Positions 8,810 to 17,569 of a stretch of 64,000 nucleotides of DNA are shown one piece after another. Each line of letters starts with the position of its first letter. Position 1 is the first letter of the stretch. Below the pieces are notes generated by a model. The model was not told where the DNA came from and ran no database searches. It saw only the letters and a program-made list of their open reading frames with translations. Made by a program: the position numbers and the translations under genes. The DNA lies in the NCBI GenBank assembly GCA_023459875.1, contig JAEWRY010000002.1, positions 1 through 64,000 of the forward strand, read 5' to 3'. This DNA comes from Bacillota bacterium (lineage in GTDB: Bacteria > Bacillota > Clostridia > Oscillospirales > Oscillospiraceae).

Positions 8810-9270
8810 AGCCCCAGTTTTGAAATACGGCGTTCGAATTCACAGTTCTCGATCCCATCCGCCAGGGGGCGGTCCAGCGCGTGGATACAGAACAGATCAT
8901 TTTCCGCCTGAACGGTAATCGTACCGGCCGTGAGGGTAATGGAGTTGGCCAAAATGGTTTTTTCCTTGTCCGATTTAAGGCCGGTATGAAAATAAACCAA
9001 AACGGGTCTGATTTCGCTTCCCTTGGCATAGACCATCTTCATCACCAGATAACCGGCTTTCAAAATCTCCCACCACAGAAAGACCAGATAGCGCAGCTTG
9101 TCCAGAGCCTTTTTATGCGCCCCGCCGATGTTGCGGAAGTCATACCCCAGCGTTTTGCTGCTGAAAAGGCAAAGCAGGACGGAAATCAGAATTCCGGAAA
9201 GGAGCACCTTCAGAGATACGCCGCCGGAGAGCAAAACCCAAAGCAGAAACAGCAGGAGAAAAACAGGCAT
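8806..9270 (-). CDS. mrpE: Mrp antiporter subunit E, 154 aa
   Basis: First gene of the antiporter operon. Two N-terminal helices (about residues 2-40) are followed by an amphipathic cytoplasmic domain holding FLWWEILKAGYLVMKMVY and the conserved block TILANSITLTAGTITVQ. The end reads FCIHALDRP, as usual for MrpE/MnhE. Length is normal (about 155-160 aa). It starts at ATG 9270. No clear sigma-70 promoter could be placed upstream by eye. Confidence 0.9.
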   Translation of the reverse strand: MPVFLLLFLLWVLLSGGVSLKVLLSGILISVLLCLFSSKTLGYDFRNIGGAHKKALDKLRYLVFLWWEILKAGYLVMKMVYAKGSEIRPVLVYFHTGLKSDKEKTILANSITLTAGTITVQAENDLFCIHALDRPLADGIENCEFERRISKLGL

Positions 9271-9969
9271 ACGTACACCTCATCAATATACAAATCTACT
9301 TCATTTACGTCCCGCACCCGCGCCCGGGTACCTCCGATACCATAAAACAGACGCCGCTTACAACCCGCGCCGCCGCTTCCTGCAAACCTGAAACCGGCAG
9401 GCGGCGCGTTTTTGTATCAGCGTCTTTTTAGGCAATTTTTACAAACAAATCTCTGACCGCTTTGCCGCGAAATCCCTATCTGTGGCACAAATTGCTCAAA
9501 TATAACAGAATACTATAATTTTAAGAGGTAACCCCCTAAAAGTCAACCAAATAAAACTACCAAACGTTTGAGGCTCCTAAAAATTATTAACAAATTTTTA
9601 ACATTTGAATTGTGCATTCTGCCTAATTTTTCGCATCAAAACGCTCAACCTGCAAAAAAATTATACATAAGAGCGTATTATTGAATATAATTCATAGTCG
9701 TCCAAATCTTTCCTGTTTGAAATCGTGCGATTCCGTGCGGAATCCGCCGCGCCGGTGGTTCCCTCCGGATTTTTATTTGTGCATTTTACCATAATATGTC
9801 CCAGATAAAATTCCTCCGTTTTTGAAGGCATTCGGCCGGCGCCGGGTACCGCAGGGAGGCGCGAGGTATTGTTTCCGGCTGTGGTTTTGTGGTATCATAA
9901 TCTCTGCCGGATAAGCCGCGGGCGGTTTCTTCCCTCGGCGCAGCCGAACCCGGAACTGAGGAGTTTATT
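9271..9969. other. Intergenic region between divergent mrp operon and sfsA
   Basis: No credible gene. It is AT-rich at 9430-9720 and contains the orphan plus-strand hairpin at 9366-9408. Ahead of sfsA, a possible extended -10 (TATCAT at about 9893) lies 18 bp after TTGTTT. The mrp promoter must lie in the first 200 bases but was not identified with confidence. Confidence 0.5.
9366..9415 (+). terminator. Orphan plus-strand terminator-like hairpin
   Basis: Arms CGCGCCGCC (9366-9374) and GGCGGCGCG (9400-9408) are perfect inverted repeats with further pairing inside, followed by GTTTTTG. It reads as an intrinsic terminator on the plus strand, yet no plus-strand gene precedes it. Confidence 0.5.
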
Positions 9970-10650
9970 ATGGTCTACCAGAATATGAAACGGGCGGTCT
10001 TTATCGACCGCCCGAACCGATTTATCGCAACGATTGAGCTGGACGGCAAACACGAAGTCTGCCACGTGAAGAACACCGGCCGCTGCCGCGAGCTTTTGAC
10101 GCCGGGCGCGGAAATTTACGTGCAGGAGATCCGCACGCCCGGCCGCAGGACAGGCTGCGACCTCATTTCGGTCCGGAAGGGAGACAGGCTCATTAACATG
10201 GATTCCGCCGCTCCGAACAAGGTATTTGCCGAGTGGGTGGTCGGTGGCGGCCTGTTTGAGAACATGACGCTTCTTAAACCGGAGCAGCGCTTCGGCAATT
10301 CCCGCTTTGATTTTTATATTGAGGCGGACGGGAAGCGGGCTTTCGCGGAGGTCAAGGGGGCCACGCTGGAGGACAACGGGGTGGTGCGCTTCCCCGACGC
10401 CCCCACCGAGCGCGGCGTAAAGCATCTCCACGAGCTGATTGGCTGCGTGGAGGCAGGTTACGGCGCTTTTCTGATCTTTATCATCCAGATGAAGGGCGTG
10501 GCATACTTGGAGGCAAATTGGGCGACCCACCCAGCGTTTGGCGAAGCGCTGAGGAAGGCGAAACTGGCAGGCGTGCGGCTCCTCGCGCTGGACTGCCGCG
10601 TCACGGAAGAAAGCATCGCCGCCGGGGATTTTGTAGAGGTGCGGGTGTAG
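9970..10650 (+). CDS. sfsA: SfsA-family DNA-binding/nuclease-like protein, 226 aa
   Basis: Matches the sugar fermentation stimulation protein A family over its whole length. The N-terminal OB-like part has RFIATIELDG and HVKNTGRCRELL, typical of SfsA. The C-terminal domain carries the PD-(D/E)XK-like pattern: SRFDFYIE, FAEVKGATLE, and GAFLIFIIQM. Length fits (about 225-235 aa). The cellular role of SfsA is unclear; it was named for effects on maltose metabolism in E. coli and binds DNA. It is monocistronic, with a strong convergent hairpin 70 bp downstream. Confidence 0.9.
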   Translation: MVYQNMKRAVFIDRPNRFIATIELDGKHEVCHVKNTGRCRELLTPGAEIYVQEIRTPGRRTGCDLISVRKGDRLINMDSAAPNKVFAEWVVGGGLFENMTLLKPEQRFGNSRFDFYIEADGKRAFAEVKGATLEDNGVVRFPDAPTERGVKHLHELIGCVEAGYGAFLIFIIQMKGVAYLEANWATHPAFGEALRKAKLAGVRLLALDCRVTEESIAAGDFVEVRV

Positions 10651-10719
10651 CGGGGGTAAGTGTGCCCCGGGAACTGCCGCGCGCATTTATTCCCCGCCGG
10701 GTCATTCAGCGCTCTACTT

Positions 10720-10755
10720 AATGGTGGTGTCTCATGTATCTGAGACACCACCATT
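10720..10755. terminator. Bidirectional terminator between sfsA and the ABC exporter
   Basis: A perfect 15-bp stem (AATGGTGGTGTCTCA, 10720-10734, with its complement at 10741-10755) has a 6-base loop. It separates two convergent genes, so it can serve both. Confidence 0.7.
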
Positions 10756-10767
10756 GAGTTTACAGGC

Positions 10768-12609
10768 CTACGCGTCGAGCCCCATCTGGCTCACCACCAT
10801 ATCATAATACCTGCCTCTTTTCCCCATGAGTTCCCCGTGGGTCCCCCGCTCCAGAATTTCTCCGTCCCCGATGACCATGATGGTGTCCGCGTCGCGGATG
10901 GTGGAAAGCCGGTGGGCGATGAAGAAACAGGTGCGGCCCTTCATCAGGGAGAGCATCGCGCGCTGGATCTCCTTTTCGGTTTTCGTGTCCACGCTGTTGG
11001 TGGCCTCGTCGAGGATCAAAATGGGCGCGCCGCAAAGGATGGCCCTGGCGATGGAAATGAGCTGCCGCTGCCCCTGGCTGAGATTGTCCGCGCTGCCGGT
11101 GACGATAGTCTCGTATCCCTTGGGCAGTCGGGAAATGAACCCGTCGGCCCTTGCCTGCCGGGCGGCTTCCCTCACCTGGGCGTCGGTGGCCGATGGTTTT
11201 GAATATCTTATATTGTCGTAGATGGTACCCGAGAACAGGCATGTGTCCTGAAGCACCACCGAGAAGCACTCGCGCAGGCTTTTTCTCGCGATGTCCCTGA
11301 TGTCGGTATCGTCGATGAGGATGCTGCCCTCGTCCAGCTCGTAAAACCGGGTGAGCAGGTTCACGATCGTGGTCTTCCCCGCGCCGGTCTCCCCCACCAG
11401 GGCAACCGTCCTGCCTGGCTCCACGGCAAAGCTGATGCCTTTCAGCACCGGCACGCCGGGCCGGTAGGAAAACCAGACGCCGGAGAATTCCACCTTCCCC
11501 TTCGGGGCCGTTAACCTGACGGCCCTCTCCCCGTCCGGGAGCTCCTCCGCCTCGTCCAGGATCTCAAAGATGCGCTCCGCCCCCGCTAGGGCCGACTGGA
11601 TGTTGTTGAACATCCCGGCGATGTTGTTGAGGGGCTGTCCGAACTGCCTGGAATAGGCAAGAAAGCTCACGACCGTGCCCACCGACACCATCCCGTTCAC
11701 CGACAGCACGCCGCCCGCGCAGGAGATAAGGGCATAGCCCAAGTTGTTGATGACGTTCATGAAGGGCATCATCAGCCCCGACCAGATCTGGGCTTTCGTT
11801 GCGTATTCGCACAGTTCCCCGTTGGTCTTCTCAAAATCAGCAAGGACTTTTTCCTGCCGGCGGAAAGCCTTTACCATTTTAAGGCCGACGATGTTTTCCT
11901 CGATGATCCCGCCCAGCTCCCCCAGCATCCTCTGCTGGCCGATGAAAAACTGCTTGCTGCGCCCGGCAATGGTCTTCGTGAGAAGCAGGAAAAGAGGAAT
12001 GGATACCAATGCGGCCAGGGTCATGAGGGGGCTTAAGAGCAGCATCATGACGAACGACCCAGCCACGGTACATACGCTGGCGATCAGCTGGGTCGTCGTC
12101 TGGGCGACCGTGGTGCTGATGTTGTCCACGTCGTTTGTGAGCCTGCTCATGGTGTCCCCGTGGGGCCTAGTGTCGTAGAAATTGAGCGGTATTTTCTGCA
12201 GCTTGGCGAAAAACTCCGCGCGCAGATATTTGACCAGGGTCTGGGTGAGCTTTGCCATCAGTACGCCGTTTACGAGGTCGATCAGCCAGCCGGAGAGGTA
12301 GCACGCGGCAAGGGCAGTGAGAATGACGGTCAAAAGGGACCAGTCTGCCTCGCGGGTATTGATATTTAAGGTATTGACCGCCTTGCCGAGAAGGAGCGGC
12401 GTCGACACCGCGATGGCCGACGACAATACGGTCAGGAAAACTGCGGCGATCAGGGGAGCGCGCCAGCGCATCAGCATTCTGAGGAGCCGCAGGAGCGTCC
12501 CCCTGGCATTTTTCGGCTTCTCCTTGATGGCGAACCGCTGGGGCCCGCCCCCGATATGCATCTTGCCGAGGCTCGGCATATTCTCGTAATTTTTATTTAT
12601 CTCAGGCAT
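10768..12609 (-). CDS. ABC exporter half-transporter, canonical-site partner, 613 aa
   Basis: A type IV ABC exporter subunit with six membrane helices (about residues 40-340) and then an ATPase domain. Walker A is GETGAGKTT, the signature LSQGQRQ, Walker B ILILDEATNSVD with the catalytic Glu, and the switch His lies in FFIAHRL. All canonical residues are present. I chose ATG 12609, which overlaps the stop of the upstream partner by 8 bases; an in-frame extension to 12759 would run through the partner gene. It should pair with the degenerate-site partner at 12602-13970 as a heterodimeric multidrug/lipid exporter like TM287/288 or BmrCD. Because the partner is broken, function as a heterodimer is doubtful. 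The marR gene upstream suggests induction by a toxic compound. Confidence 0.85.
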   Translation of the reverse strand: MPEINKNYENMPSLGKMHIGGGPQRFAIKEKPKNARGTLLRLLRMLMRWRAPLIAAVFLTVLSSAIAVSTPLLLGKAVNTLNINTREADWSLLTVILTALAACYLSGWLIDLVNGVLMAKLTQTLVKYLRAEFFAKLQKIPLNFYDTRPHGDTMSRLTNDVDNISTTVAQTTTQLIASVCTVAGSFVMMLLLSPLMTLAALVSIPLFLLLTKTIAGRSKQFFIGQQRMLGELGGIIEENIVGLKMVKAFRRQEKVLADFEKTNGELCEYATKAQIWSGLMMPFMNVINNLGYALISCAGGVLSVNGMVSVGTVVSFLAYSRQFGQPLNNIAGMFNNIQSALAGAERIFEILDEAEELPDGERAVRLTAPKGKVEFSGVWFSYRPGVPVLKGISFAVEPGRTVALVGETGAGKTTIVNLLTRFYELDEGSILIDDTDIRDIARKSLRECFSVVLQDTCLFSGTIYDNIRYSKPSATDAQVREAARQARADGFISRLPKGYETIVTGSADNLSQGQRQLISIARAILCGAPILILDEATNSVDTKTEKEIQRAMLSLMKGRTCFFIAHRLSTIRDADTIMVIGDGEILERGTHGELMGKRGRYYDMVVSQMGLDA

Positions 12610-13970
12610 TTTGTTCACCAACGAAGTCTTCCCCGATTTGGGACTCGTAAATATCCCTATAGATCCGGCAGGAGCGGAGGAGTTCCTGATGACTTCCGAA
12701 GCCGGCCTTGGTGCCGTTATCCAGAACCAGGATCCGGTCGGCGGACATGGCCGTTCCAATTCTCTGCGTGATTATGATGACCGTCTTCCGGGGACCCAAA
12801 GCGTGGAGCGCGTGCCTTACCTTGGCCTCGGTCACCGAGTCAAGCGCGCTGGTGCAGTCGTCCAGGATGAGAATGGGGGACTTTTTGACCAAGGCCCTGG
12901 CAATGGATATGCGCTGCTTCTGCCCTCCCGAAAGGTTGACCCCGCCCTGCCCCAGCACGCTGTCGTAGCCGTCTTTCATCCAAAGGATAAACTCCTCCGC
13001 CTGGGCCATTCCGGCCGCTTCGCGAATCTCTTCCCTGGTCGCTTCCGGTTGCCCCACGCGATGTTCTCATAAACCGTACCCGTAAACAGCATGCTTTTCT
13101 GGGGGGCCAGGGCGATGCTGTCCCTGAGCTGGTCGATATCCATATTCTTGATATCTTCCCCGTTCAGACGGATGGCGCCCTGCGCAATGTCGTAGAAATG
13201 GAGGCACAGCCAGGCGACGGTGGATTTTCCGGAGCCGGTGGGGCCGATAATGGCCAGCATTTCGCCCCGGTTGACCTGAAAGGAGAGGTCCTTTATGGCC
13301 GGCAACCCGCTGCCGTGGGGATATGCGAAGGTAACCGCGGAGAACTCCAGGCCCCCTTCCCTGTCCGCATACCGCACCGAGCCTTTGAAATCTTCCTCGC
13401 TGGCCAGTACTTCCCCGATCCTCTCGGTGGAGGCCTTGGTCCTCACGAAGGAGTTGAAGACGTTGATGATCATCATGAGAGACGATAGAATCTGCGCCAT
13501 GTAGGTCGTAAACGCCGAGATCTTTCCGACCTCAATTTCCCCTCTTCCGAAGAAGACGCTCCCCAGATAGACGATGGCGACGATCCCCAGATTGACGGTG
13601 AGGGAGATCGCGGGGGGAAAATACGCCACAACGAGCTGGGATGACAGGCTTTTTTCGTAGAGGTCGCGGTTTGAAACCTCAAACTTTTTGAAAACACGTC
13701 GTATCTCAAATCCGCGCCGATCTTCTGAGAGACCTTGCCGGCGAGGATATTCCTGGTGGCCGCGAAGCAAGCGCCAAGAGCCGTGATCCCGAGCATCAGC
13801 AAGCCCAGTCTCAGCACCGTGTCGATCCGGCTGTTCCGGATCCCTTCGTCCATGATGTGCGACATGATGGTCGGCTGCAGCAGGTCGCATACCGCTTCCA
13901 GCGTCACGCAGCAGACGGCGGTGAAAAAGAGCCGCATATACTTGTTTAAATACTTTTTATAAATTCCCAT
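12602..13970 (-). pseudogene. Broken ABC exporter half-transporter (degenerate-site partner)
   Basis: Three overlapping reading frames together spell one ABC exporter. Residues 1-92 (from ATG 13970) are normal up to LRYDVFSK. The sequence then jumps at about 13690 to a late membrane-domain part in another frame (KFEVSNRDLYEKSL), so roughly 110 residues of the membrane domain are missing. A second shift near 13053 looks like loss of one base in a TGGGGC(C)AACCGG run. The ATPase domain keeps Walker A GPTGSGKST and signature LSGGQKQR. Walker B ends in DD (ILILDDCTSALD) and the switch is ITQR, both marks of the degenerate site in heterodimeric exporters. Deletion plus frameshift indicate a pseudogene; an assembly error is the alternative. 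Confidence 0.75.
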
Positions 13971-14005
13971 TTTCCCACGCTTTCCGGAAAGCCGCGGCGC
14001 TCAGC

Positions 14006-14473
14006 TCAGCCTTCCGCGCTTTTTTTCTCCGCCTGGTCCTCTTTACTGACCTCCTGCGCCTTGTCTGCCATCTTCTTCAGGGTGCTTTCAAGCTGCGCAA
14101 GCTCCTCCCCTGTAATCCCGGAGGTAACGAAGCTTTCCCATTTCCCGATGATCTCCTCGACGACCGGCAGCGTTTCCGCCGCTTTCCGGGTGAGGCTCAC
14201 ATGAAAAACCCGCTTGTCACGGGCGTCTCTGATCCTTGTGACGTAGCCGTCGCCCTCCAGCTTCTTGAGCGCCTTGGCGGTGGTCGTCTTGTCTATCTTC
14301 AGGTAATCGGACAGTTCTTCCTGGCTCGCCCCGCTGTGCCTGCGCAGGGAGAACAAAAAGACGAACCGGCCGCCGCCAAGACCGTAAGGCTCCAGTCTTT
14401 TATTCGCGTATCCTTTTTTGTACCTGTGCAGCGCGGAGATCCACCGGCTGATCCGGTCGTTTTTCTGCTCCAT
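14006..14473 (-). CDS. MarR-family transcriptional regulator, 155 aa
   Basis: Winged-helix MarR protein. A helix precedes the DNA-binding domain (about residues 35-105), which has GASQEELSDYLKIDKTTTAKALKKLE and the wing GYVTRIRDARDKR; the DxRDKR block is the family mark. The C-terminal helix pair forms the dimer. The start at 14473 has GGAGAGG 5 bp upstream. It lies 35 bp upstream of the exporter pair on the same strand, the usual setting for a repressor of an efflux pump that responds to the pump's substrate. A palindrome at 14511-14530 is its likely operator, implying autoregulation. Confidence 0.85.
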   Translation of the reverse strand: MEQKNDRISRWISALHRYKKGYANKRLEPYGLGGGRFVFLFSLRRHSGASQEELSDYLKIDKTTTAKALKKLEGDGYVTRIRDARDKRVFHVSLTRKAAETLPVVEEIIGKWESFVTSGITGEELAQLESTLKKMADKAQEVSKEDQAEKKSAEG

Positions 14474-14510
14474 CGCGACCTCTCCCCTTCGTTTGAACCC
14501 GTTTTTTGAA

Positions 14511-14530
14511 TTAGTTGAATTTTCAACTAA
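14511..14530. promoter_or_regulatory. Probable MarR operator
   Basis: Perfect 9-bp inverted repeat TTAGTTGAA / TTCAACTAA with a 2-bp spacer, centred about 48 bp upstream of the marR start codon. Size and symmetry are typical of MarR sites. Confidence 0.65.
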
Positions 14531-14763
14531 TTATTATAGAGCGATCGGCGGAAAAATCAATCCATACCGCGGAAATAGTTTTCTGTTCCGCGCCGGCAGA
14601 AGGGCGCCGGCGGAAACCGTCTTTGCATCCTGCTTTTCCTCTCGACGATCGGAGTTTAGTGTTGTATAATGTATGTATGGCAATTTCGTCCGAATGGATT
14701 CTTTGGGAACGGAAATACTGAAAAGACATAAAACAGAGTTTTTCTTTGGAAAGGAAGATTTTT

Positions 14764-14952
14764 ATGAAAGCTACCATTGACAGAAGCGGCTGCATCTCCT
14801 GCGGACTCTGCGTCGATACCTGCCCCGAAGTGTTTCAGATGGCCGACGACGGGTTGGCCGAAGTATTTGCGGATCCCGTGCCGAAAGAAGCGGAGGGTAC
14901 TGCCGTCGAAGCGCGGGACGGCTGTCCGGTCTCCGTGATATCCATTGGATAA
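14764..14952 (+). CDS. Small single-cluster [4Fe-4S] ferredoxin, 62 aa
   Basis: Residues CISCGLCVDTCP supply three Cys of a [4Fe-4S] cluster plus the Cys before Pro. A distant Cys lies in DGCPVSVISI near the C-terminus. This is the pattern of short monocluster ferredoxins of Clostridia and Thermotoga: a C-x2-C-x2-C motif and a remote fourth ligand; the additional Cys may form a disulfide or be free. The ATG at 14764 is chosen because GGAAAGGAAG precedes it, while an in-frame ATG at 14746 lacks a ribosome site. It is a single-gene transcript ended by the hairpin at 15121. It is a soluble electron carrier, plausibly fed by PFOR. Confidence 0.85.
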   Translation: MKATIDRSGCISCGLCVDTCPEVFQMADDGLAEVFADPVPKEAEGTAVEARDGCPVSVISIG

Positions 14953-15029
14953 TCCTGCGTTCCAAATTCAGTTTTGGTCCCTGTCCACAAAATGGACTGT
15001 CATAAAACAGGGAAAGTTCTGAATAAAAA

Positions 15030-15112
15030 TGTCTTCCTGAGCGTAAGCGAAGGATCTTAGGCAGCCAACTATGCTCTGCAAAGATTCTTCGGCTTTCAGC
15101 CTCAGAATGACA
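15030..15112. repeat. Imperfect inverted repeat, TGTCATTCTGAG-type
   Basis: Left arm 15030-15058 begins TGTCTTCCTGAGCG and ends CGAAGGATCTT. Right arm 15081-15112, reversed, begins TGTCATTCTGAG and ends CGAAGAATCTT. The 22-bp centre is unpaired. From memory, this motif is a dispersed repeat in many bacterial genomes; its role is unknown. Confidence 0.6.
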
Positions 15113-15120
15113 AGATAAAA

Positions 15121-15149
15121 GGCGGTGTCTTTGAGACACCGCCTTTTTT
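15121..15149 (+). terminator. Intrinsic terminator after ferredoxin
   Basis: Perfect stem GGCGGTGTCT / AGACACCGCC with a 3-base loop (15121-15143), followed by TTTTTTG. It closes the ferredoxin transcript. Confidence 0.8.
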
Positions 15150-15337
15150 GTCAGAAAAACTATTATTCTAAAATAAGATCTCCCTTTCGCGCAATAAAAT
15201 GCAGCATTCATGCGTTTCATAGTATATGTCCGCTTTCCTGAAAAGCCGGTTATTCGTGAATGCGGTTAATTCGATATCGTGAATATAAATGCTGTATATT
15301 GGATTTTTCTGTTGTATTTTAGGACTGGAGCAGAACT

Positions 15338-15889
15338 ATGAACGAGATTTACAAAAGCATCGGGGAGAATATAAAGAGAATACGGAAAATCAGAAACATG
15401 ACGCTCGACGAATTGTCGGAACGCGCCAATGTGAGCAAAAGCATGATCAGCGAAATCGAACGGGGATTCCGCAACCCGTCCATTACAATCGTCTGGAATC
15501 TCGCCAACGCGCTCAAGGTTCCCCTGAACCGTCTGCTGAAGGGCGAAAACGTAAGCGAACCCACGATTTACCGAGTAAAGCAGAGCGTCCAGCCGGGCGG
15601 GGCAGGTTTTTCGGTTTCCTCCGTTGTCGATTTTGATCCCGAAAAGAAGTTTGAGATCTTTTTCTGTTCGTATGAGCCAAGTACGGCTACGGTCAGATCC
15701 GCCGATTTCGACGGCGCGGAAGAGTACGCGCTGGTAGCTCAGGGTACGCTGACAGTCAATATCAGAGATCAGAAATATGAAATTACAGAAGGCGAAGTCC
15801 TGCGCTTCTCGGCAAACCAGGAGCACTGTTATTCCAACGAAACCGATCGTACGGTCAAAGCTTACCTATTGATGGTTTATCCAAAGTAG
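15338..15889 (+). CDS. XRE-family regulator with C-terminal cupin domain, 183 aa
   Basis: Residues 5-66 are an XRE helix-turn-helix: IGENIKRIRKIRNMTLDELS, then ANVSKSMISEIERG, where the recognition helix is plain. Residues about 105-182 form a small cupin beta barrel (EEYALVAQGTLTVNI and ITEGEVLRFSANQEHCY), with the classic PxxxxH-like half reduced to SANQEH. This HTH-cupin layout is common for regulators that sense small metabolites such as amino acids, polyamines or phosphonates. GGAGCAGAACT precedes the ATG. It is monocistronic, and no obvious target gene adjoins it. Confidence 0.85.
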   Translation: MNEIYKSIGENIKRIRKIRNMTLDELSERANVSKSMISEIERGFRNPSITIVWNLANALKVPLNRLLKGENVSEPTIYRVKQSVQPGGAGFSVSSVVDFDPEKKFEIFFCSYEPSTATVRSADFDGAEEYALVAQGTLTVNIRDQKYEITEGEVLRFSANQEHCYSNETDRTVKAYLLMVYPK

Positions 15890-15917
15890 CGGGCAGGAAA
15901 GCGTTATTTTAAGGGAT

Positions 15918-15950
15918 AGCCCTGTGACCCATTCGGTCACAGGGCTTTAA
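15918..15950 (+). terminator. Terminator after XRE-cupin gene
   Basis: Perfect 12-bp stem AGCCCTGTGACC / GGTCACAGGGCT with a 5-base loop (15918-15946), then TTAACATTT. The T-run is weak but the stem is strong. Confidence 0.65.
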
Positions 15951-15990
15951 CATTTATAATCATTGCGTTTTACACCTGCCTCACAGCCAT

Positions 15991-16253
15991 AAATAATGTC
16001 CACTGAACGAATGCGATTTCCGCATCGCATTCGCCAAAAGGGCAAAAATTGCCCTTTCGGGCAGCAAAACAGCACTGTTTTGCTGCTTCAGATACATTGA
16101 TGACTGTCCGTTTTGACTTGCGGACACACGCCGCAAATCAAAAGTGCAAGGTTTTTGACCATAATTGGTCAAAAACCTTGCACCTGAATAAGCAAAAACA
16201 GCTTAGAAGCATTGATATGACTATATTTTTGCTTTATTCAGCGGACATTATTT
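15991..16253. mobile_element. MITE-like element, complete copy
   Basis: A 263-bp non-coding element bounded by 17-bp terminal inverted repeats with one mismatch: AAATAATGTCCACTGAA (15991-16007) and TTCAGCGGACATTATTT (16237-16253). Inside lie at least five nested hairpins, including CGAATGCGAT/ATCGCATTCG, GCAAAACAG/CTGTTTTGC and TGCAAGGTTTTTGACC with its complement. It is nearly identical over about 190 bp to the partial copy at 1-192, which lies in the opposite orientation. No transposase is present, so it would be mobilised in trans. The family is unknown to me. Confidence 0.75.
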
Positions 16254-16262
16254 AATAAATCA

Positions 16263-16295
16263 AGAACCCTGTAGTTTTAACAACTACAGGGTTCT
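16263..16295 (-). terminator. Terminator-like hairpin
   Basis: Perfect 14-bp stem AGAACCCTGTAGTT / AACTACAGGGTTCT with a 5-base loop. It lies 130 bp beyond the stop of the minus-strand MBL gene and directly beside the MITE. Confidence 0.55.
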
Positions 16296-16425
16296 CGACT
16301 CGGATTCAATGAAATGTACATAAGTCCATGCATCGTATCGTATCCCCGCAGCCCGGAGCAGCGGTTTCGGGCGCTGTTTTCTTTGGTGCATGATCCAATT
16401 ATCAGTGTGTCCTGACTAAAATTCT

Positions 16426-17322
16426 TTATTTCTTCAGCAGGCCAGGCTCATGACCCGGATACACGTTTTGCCATTTGTTTTGAGCTAATATATGTAATAA
16501 CTGAGAGGAGTCATACCACTCAAAGTAATCGGTGATCAAAGAATTTGTGATCCCCAGGCGGTCATACTTCAGGTTGGGATTGGCGGCAACCTTCAGGCCA
16601 TTCAGGTCGGTCAGAGATGTGACCTGATCCGGGAAAACCGCGCACCAGAAGAGACCCACGTCTCCGGCAAGAACTTTCATCCCGGCGGCTGTTTCCACGG
16701 TTATGAGCTGTCCTCCCACACTGTGTCCGCCCGCTTCATACACGTTGATGCCCGGCAGGATTTCCGCGTCGCCGTCCACCATGAGAGTCTTCAGGTCTCT
16801 CATTTTATTTACTTGATTCGGATCGTAATCGGATCTTGAAAGCTGAATGGGCAGGGGGTCCAGGAGTCCTTCCCATTCAGACTTCTGAAAAACATGAACA
16901 GCCTTGGGGAAAAGCTGGCACCCTCCTGCATGGTCGTAATGCAGATGCGTGTAGATTACCATCTCGATCATATCGGGAGTAACCCCGTTGTCCTTAAGCG
17001 CTTTTTTGACAAGGGCCAGGCTTCCTTCTTTACAGCTCCACGCCAGTTTGCCGAAAGCTTCGTCAACGCCTGTATCGACAAGAACATAGCGGTTGCCCGA
17101 TTTAAGCAGGAAACCAAGGAAGGGAAACTCCACTTGTTCTTTCACTGTGGAATTAGGCAGCAAAACCGAAAAGTTAGCCACTTTGCAGACTCCGTACTGT
17201 AAAACGCTTATTTGCCATTGCGTTTCCTGCGACGACTTCTCTGCGCCGGCCAGAACGGCGCCGGACAGGCATGTGATGAGTAAAACCGTAACCAACAGGA
17301 TTGGGAGTATTTTTTTCTTCAT
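16426..17322 (-). CDS. Exported metallo-beta-lactamase-fold hydrolase, 298 aa
   Basis: Residues 1-26 are a signal peptide (MKKK, hydrophobic core, cut near LAGAEK), so the enzyme acts outside the membrane. The mature part is an MBL fold of the AttM/AiiA lactonase-like branch: metal motif THLHYDHAGG (HxHxDH), a later His in EAGGHSVGG, Asp in VLAGDVGLFW and a last His in VYPGHEPG. All ligands for two metals are visible. The substrate is unknown; a lactone or other ester is possible by family. It is a single gene with an unusually good sigma-54 promoter about 240 bp upstream and a sigma-54 activator gene next door, suggesting strictly induced expression. A cytosolic relative lies at 62800-63477. 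Confidence 0.85.
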   Translation of the reverse strand: MKKKILPILLVTVLLITCLSGAVLAGAEKSSQETQWQISVLQYGVCKVANFSVLLPNSTVKEQVEFPFLGFLLKSGNRYVLVDTGVDEAFGKLAWSCKEGSLALVKKALKDNGVTPDMIEMVIYTHLHYDHAGGCQLFPKAVHVFQKSEWEGLLDPLPIQLSRSDYDPNQVNKMRDLKTLMVDGDAEILPGINVYEAGGHSVGGQLITVETAAGMKVLAGDVGLFWCAVFPDQVTSLTDLNGLKVAANPNLKYDRLGITNSLITDYFEWYDSSQLLHILAQNKWQNVYPGHEPGLLKK

Positions 17323-17569
17323 TTTAAGACTACCTCCTTATTCTCTTCTTTGTCTTTTAACTATCATTTCCATCAGCCGTTTAGAATTTAAATATGTCTT
17401 ACTCCCGCCGTCAGCTCCTTTCCGCCAGTTTTGTTCTTTTGTCCGGGAACACACTGATTGAACCGAAAATGCCCCAAAGGGCGGATGCGCGAGAACCGTT
17501 GTTTTTATGAGACGCTCAGAGCATTCCTTCCTATGCTTTTTTTGCTTATCTCACATCTATTCATAAAGA

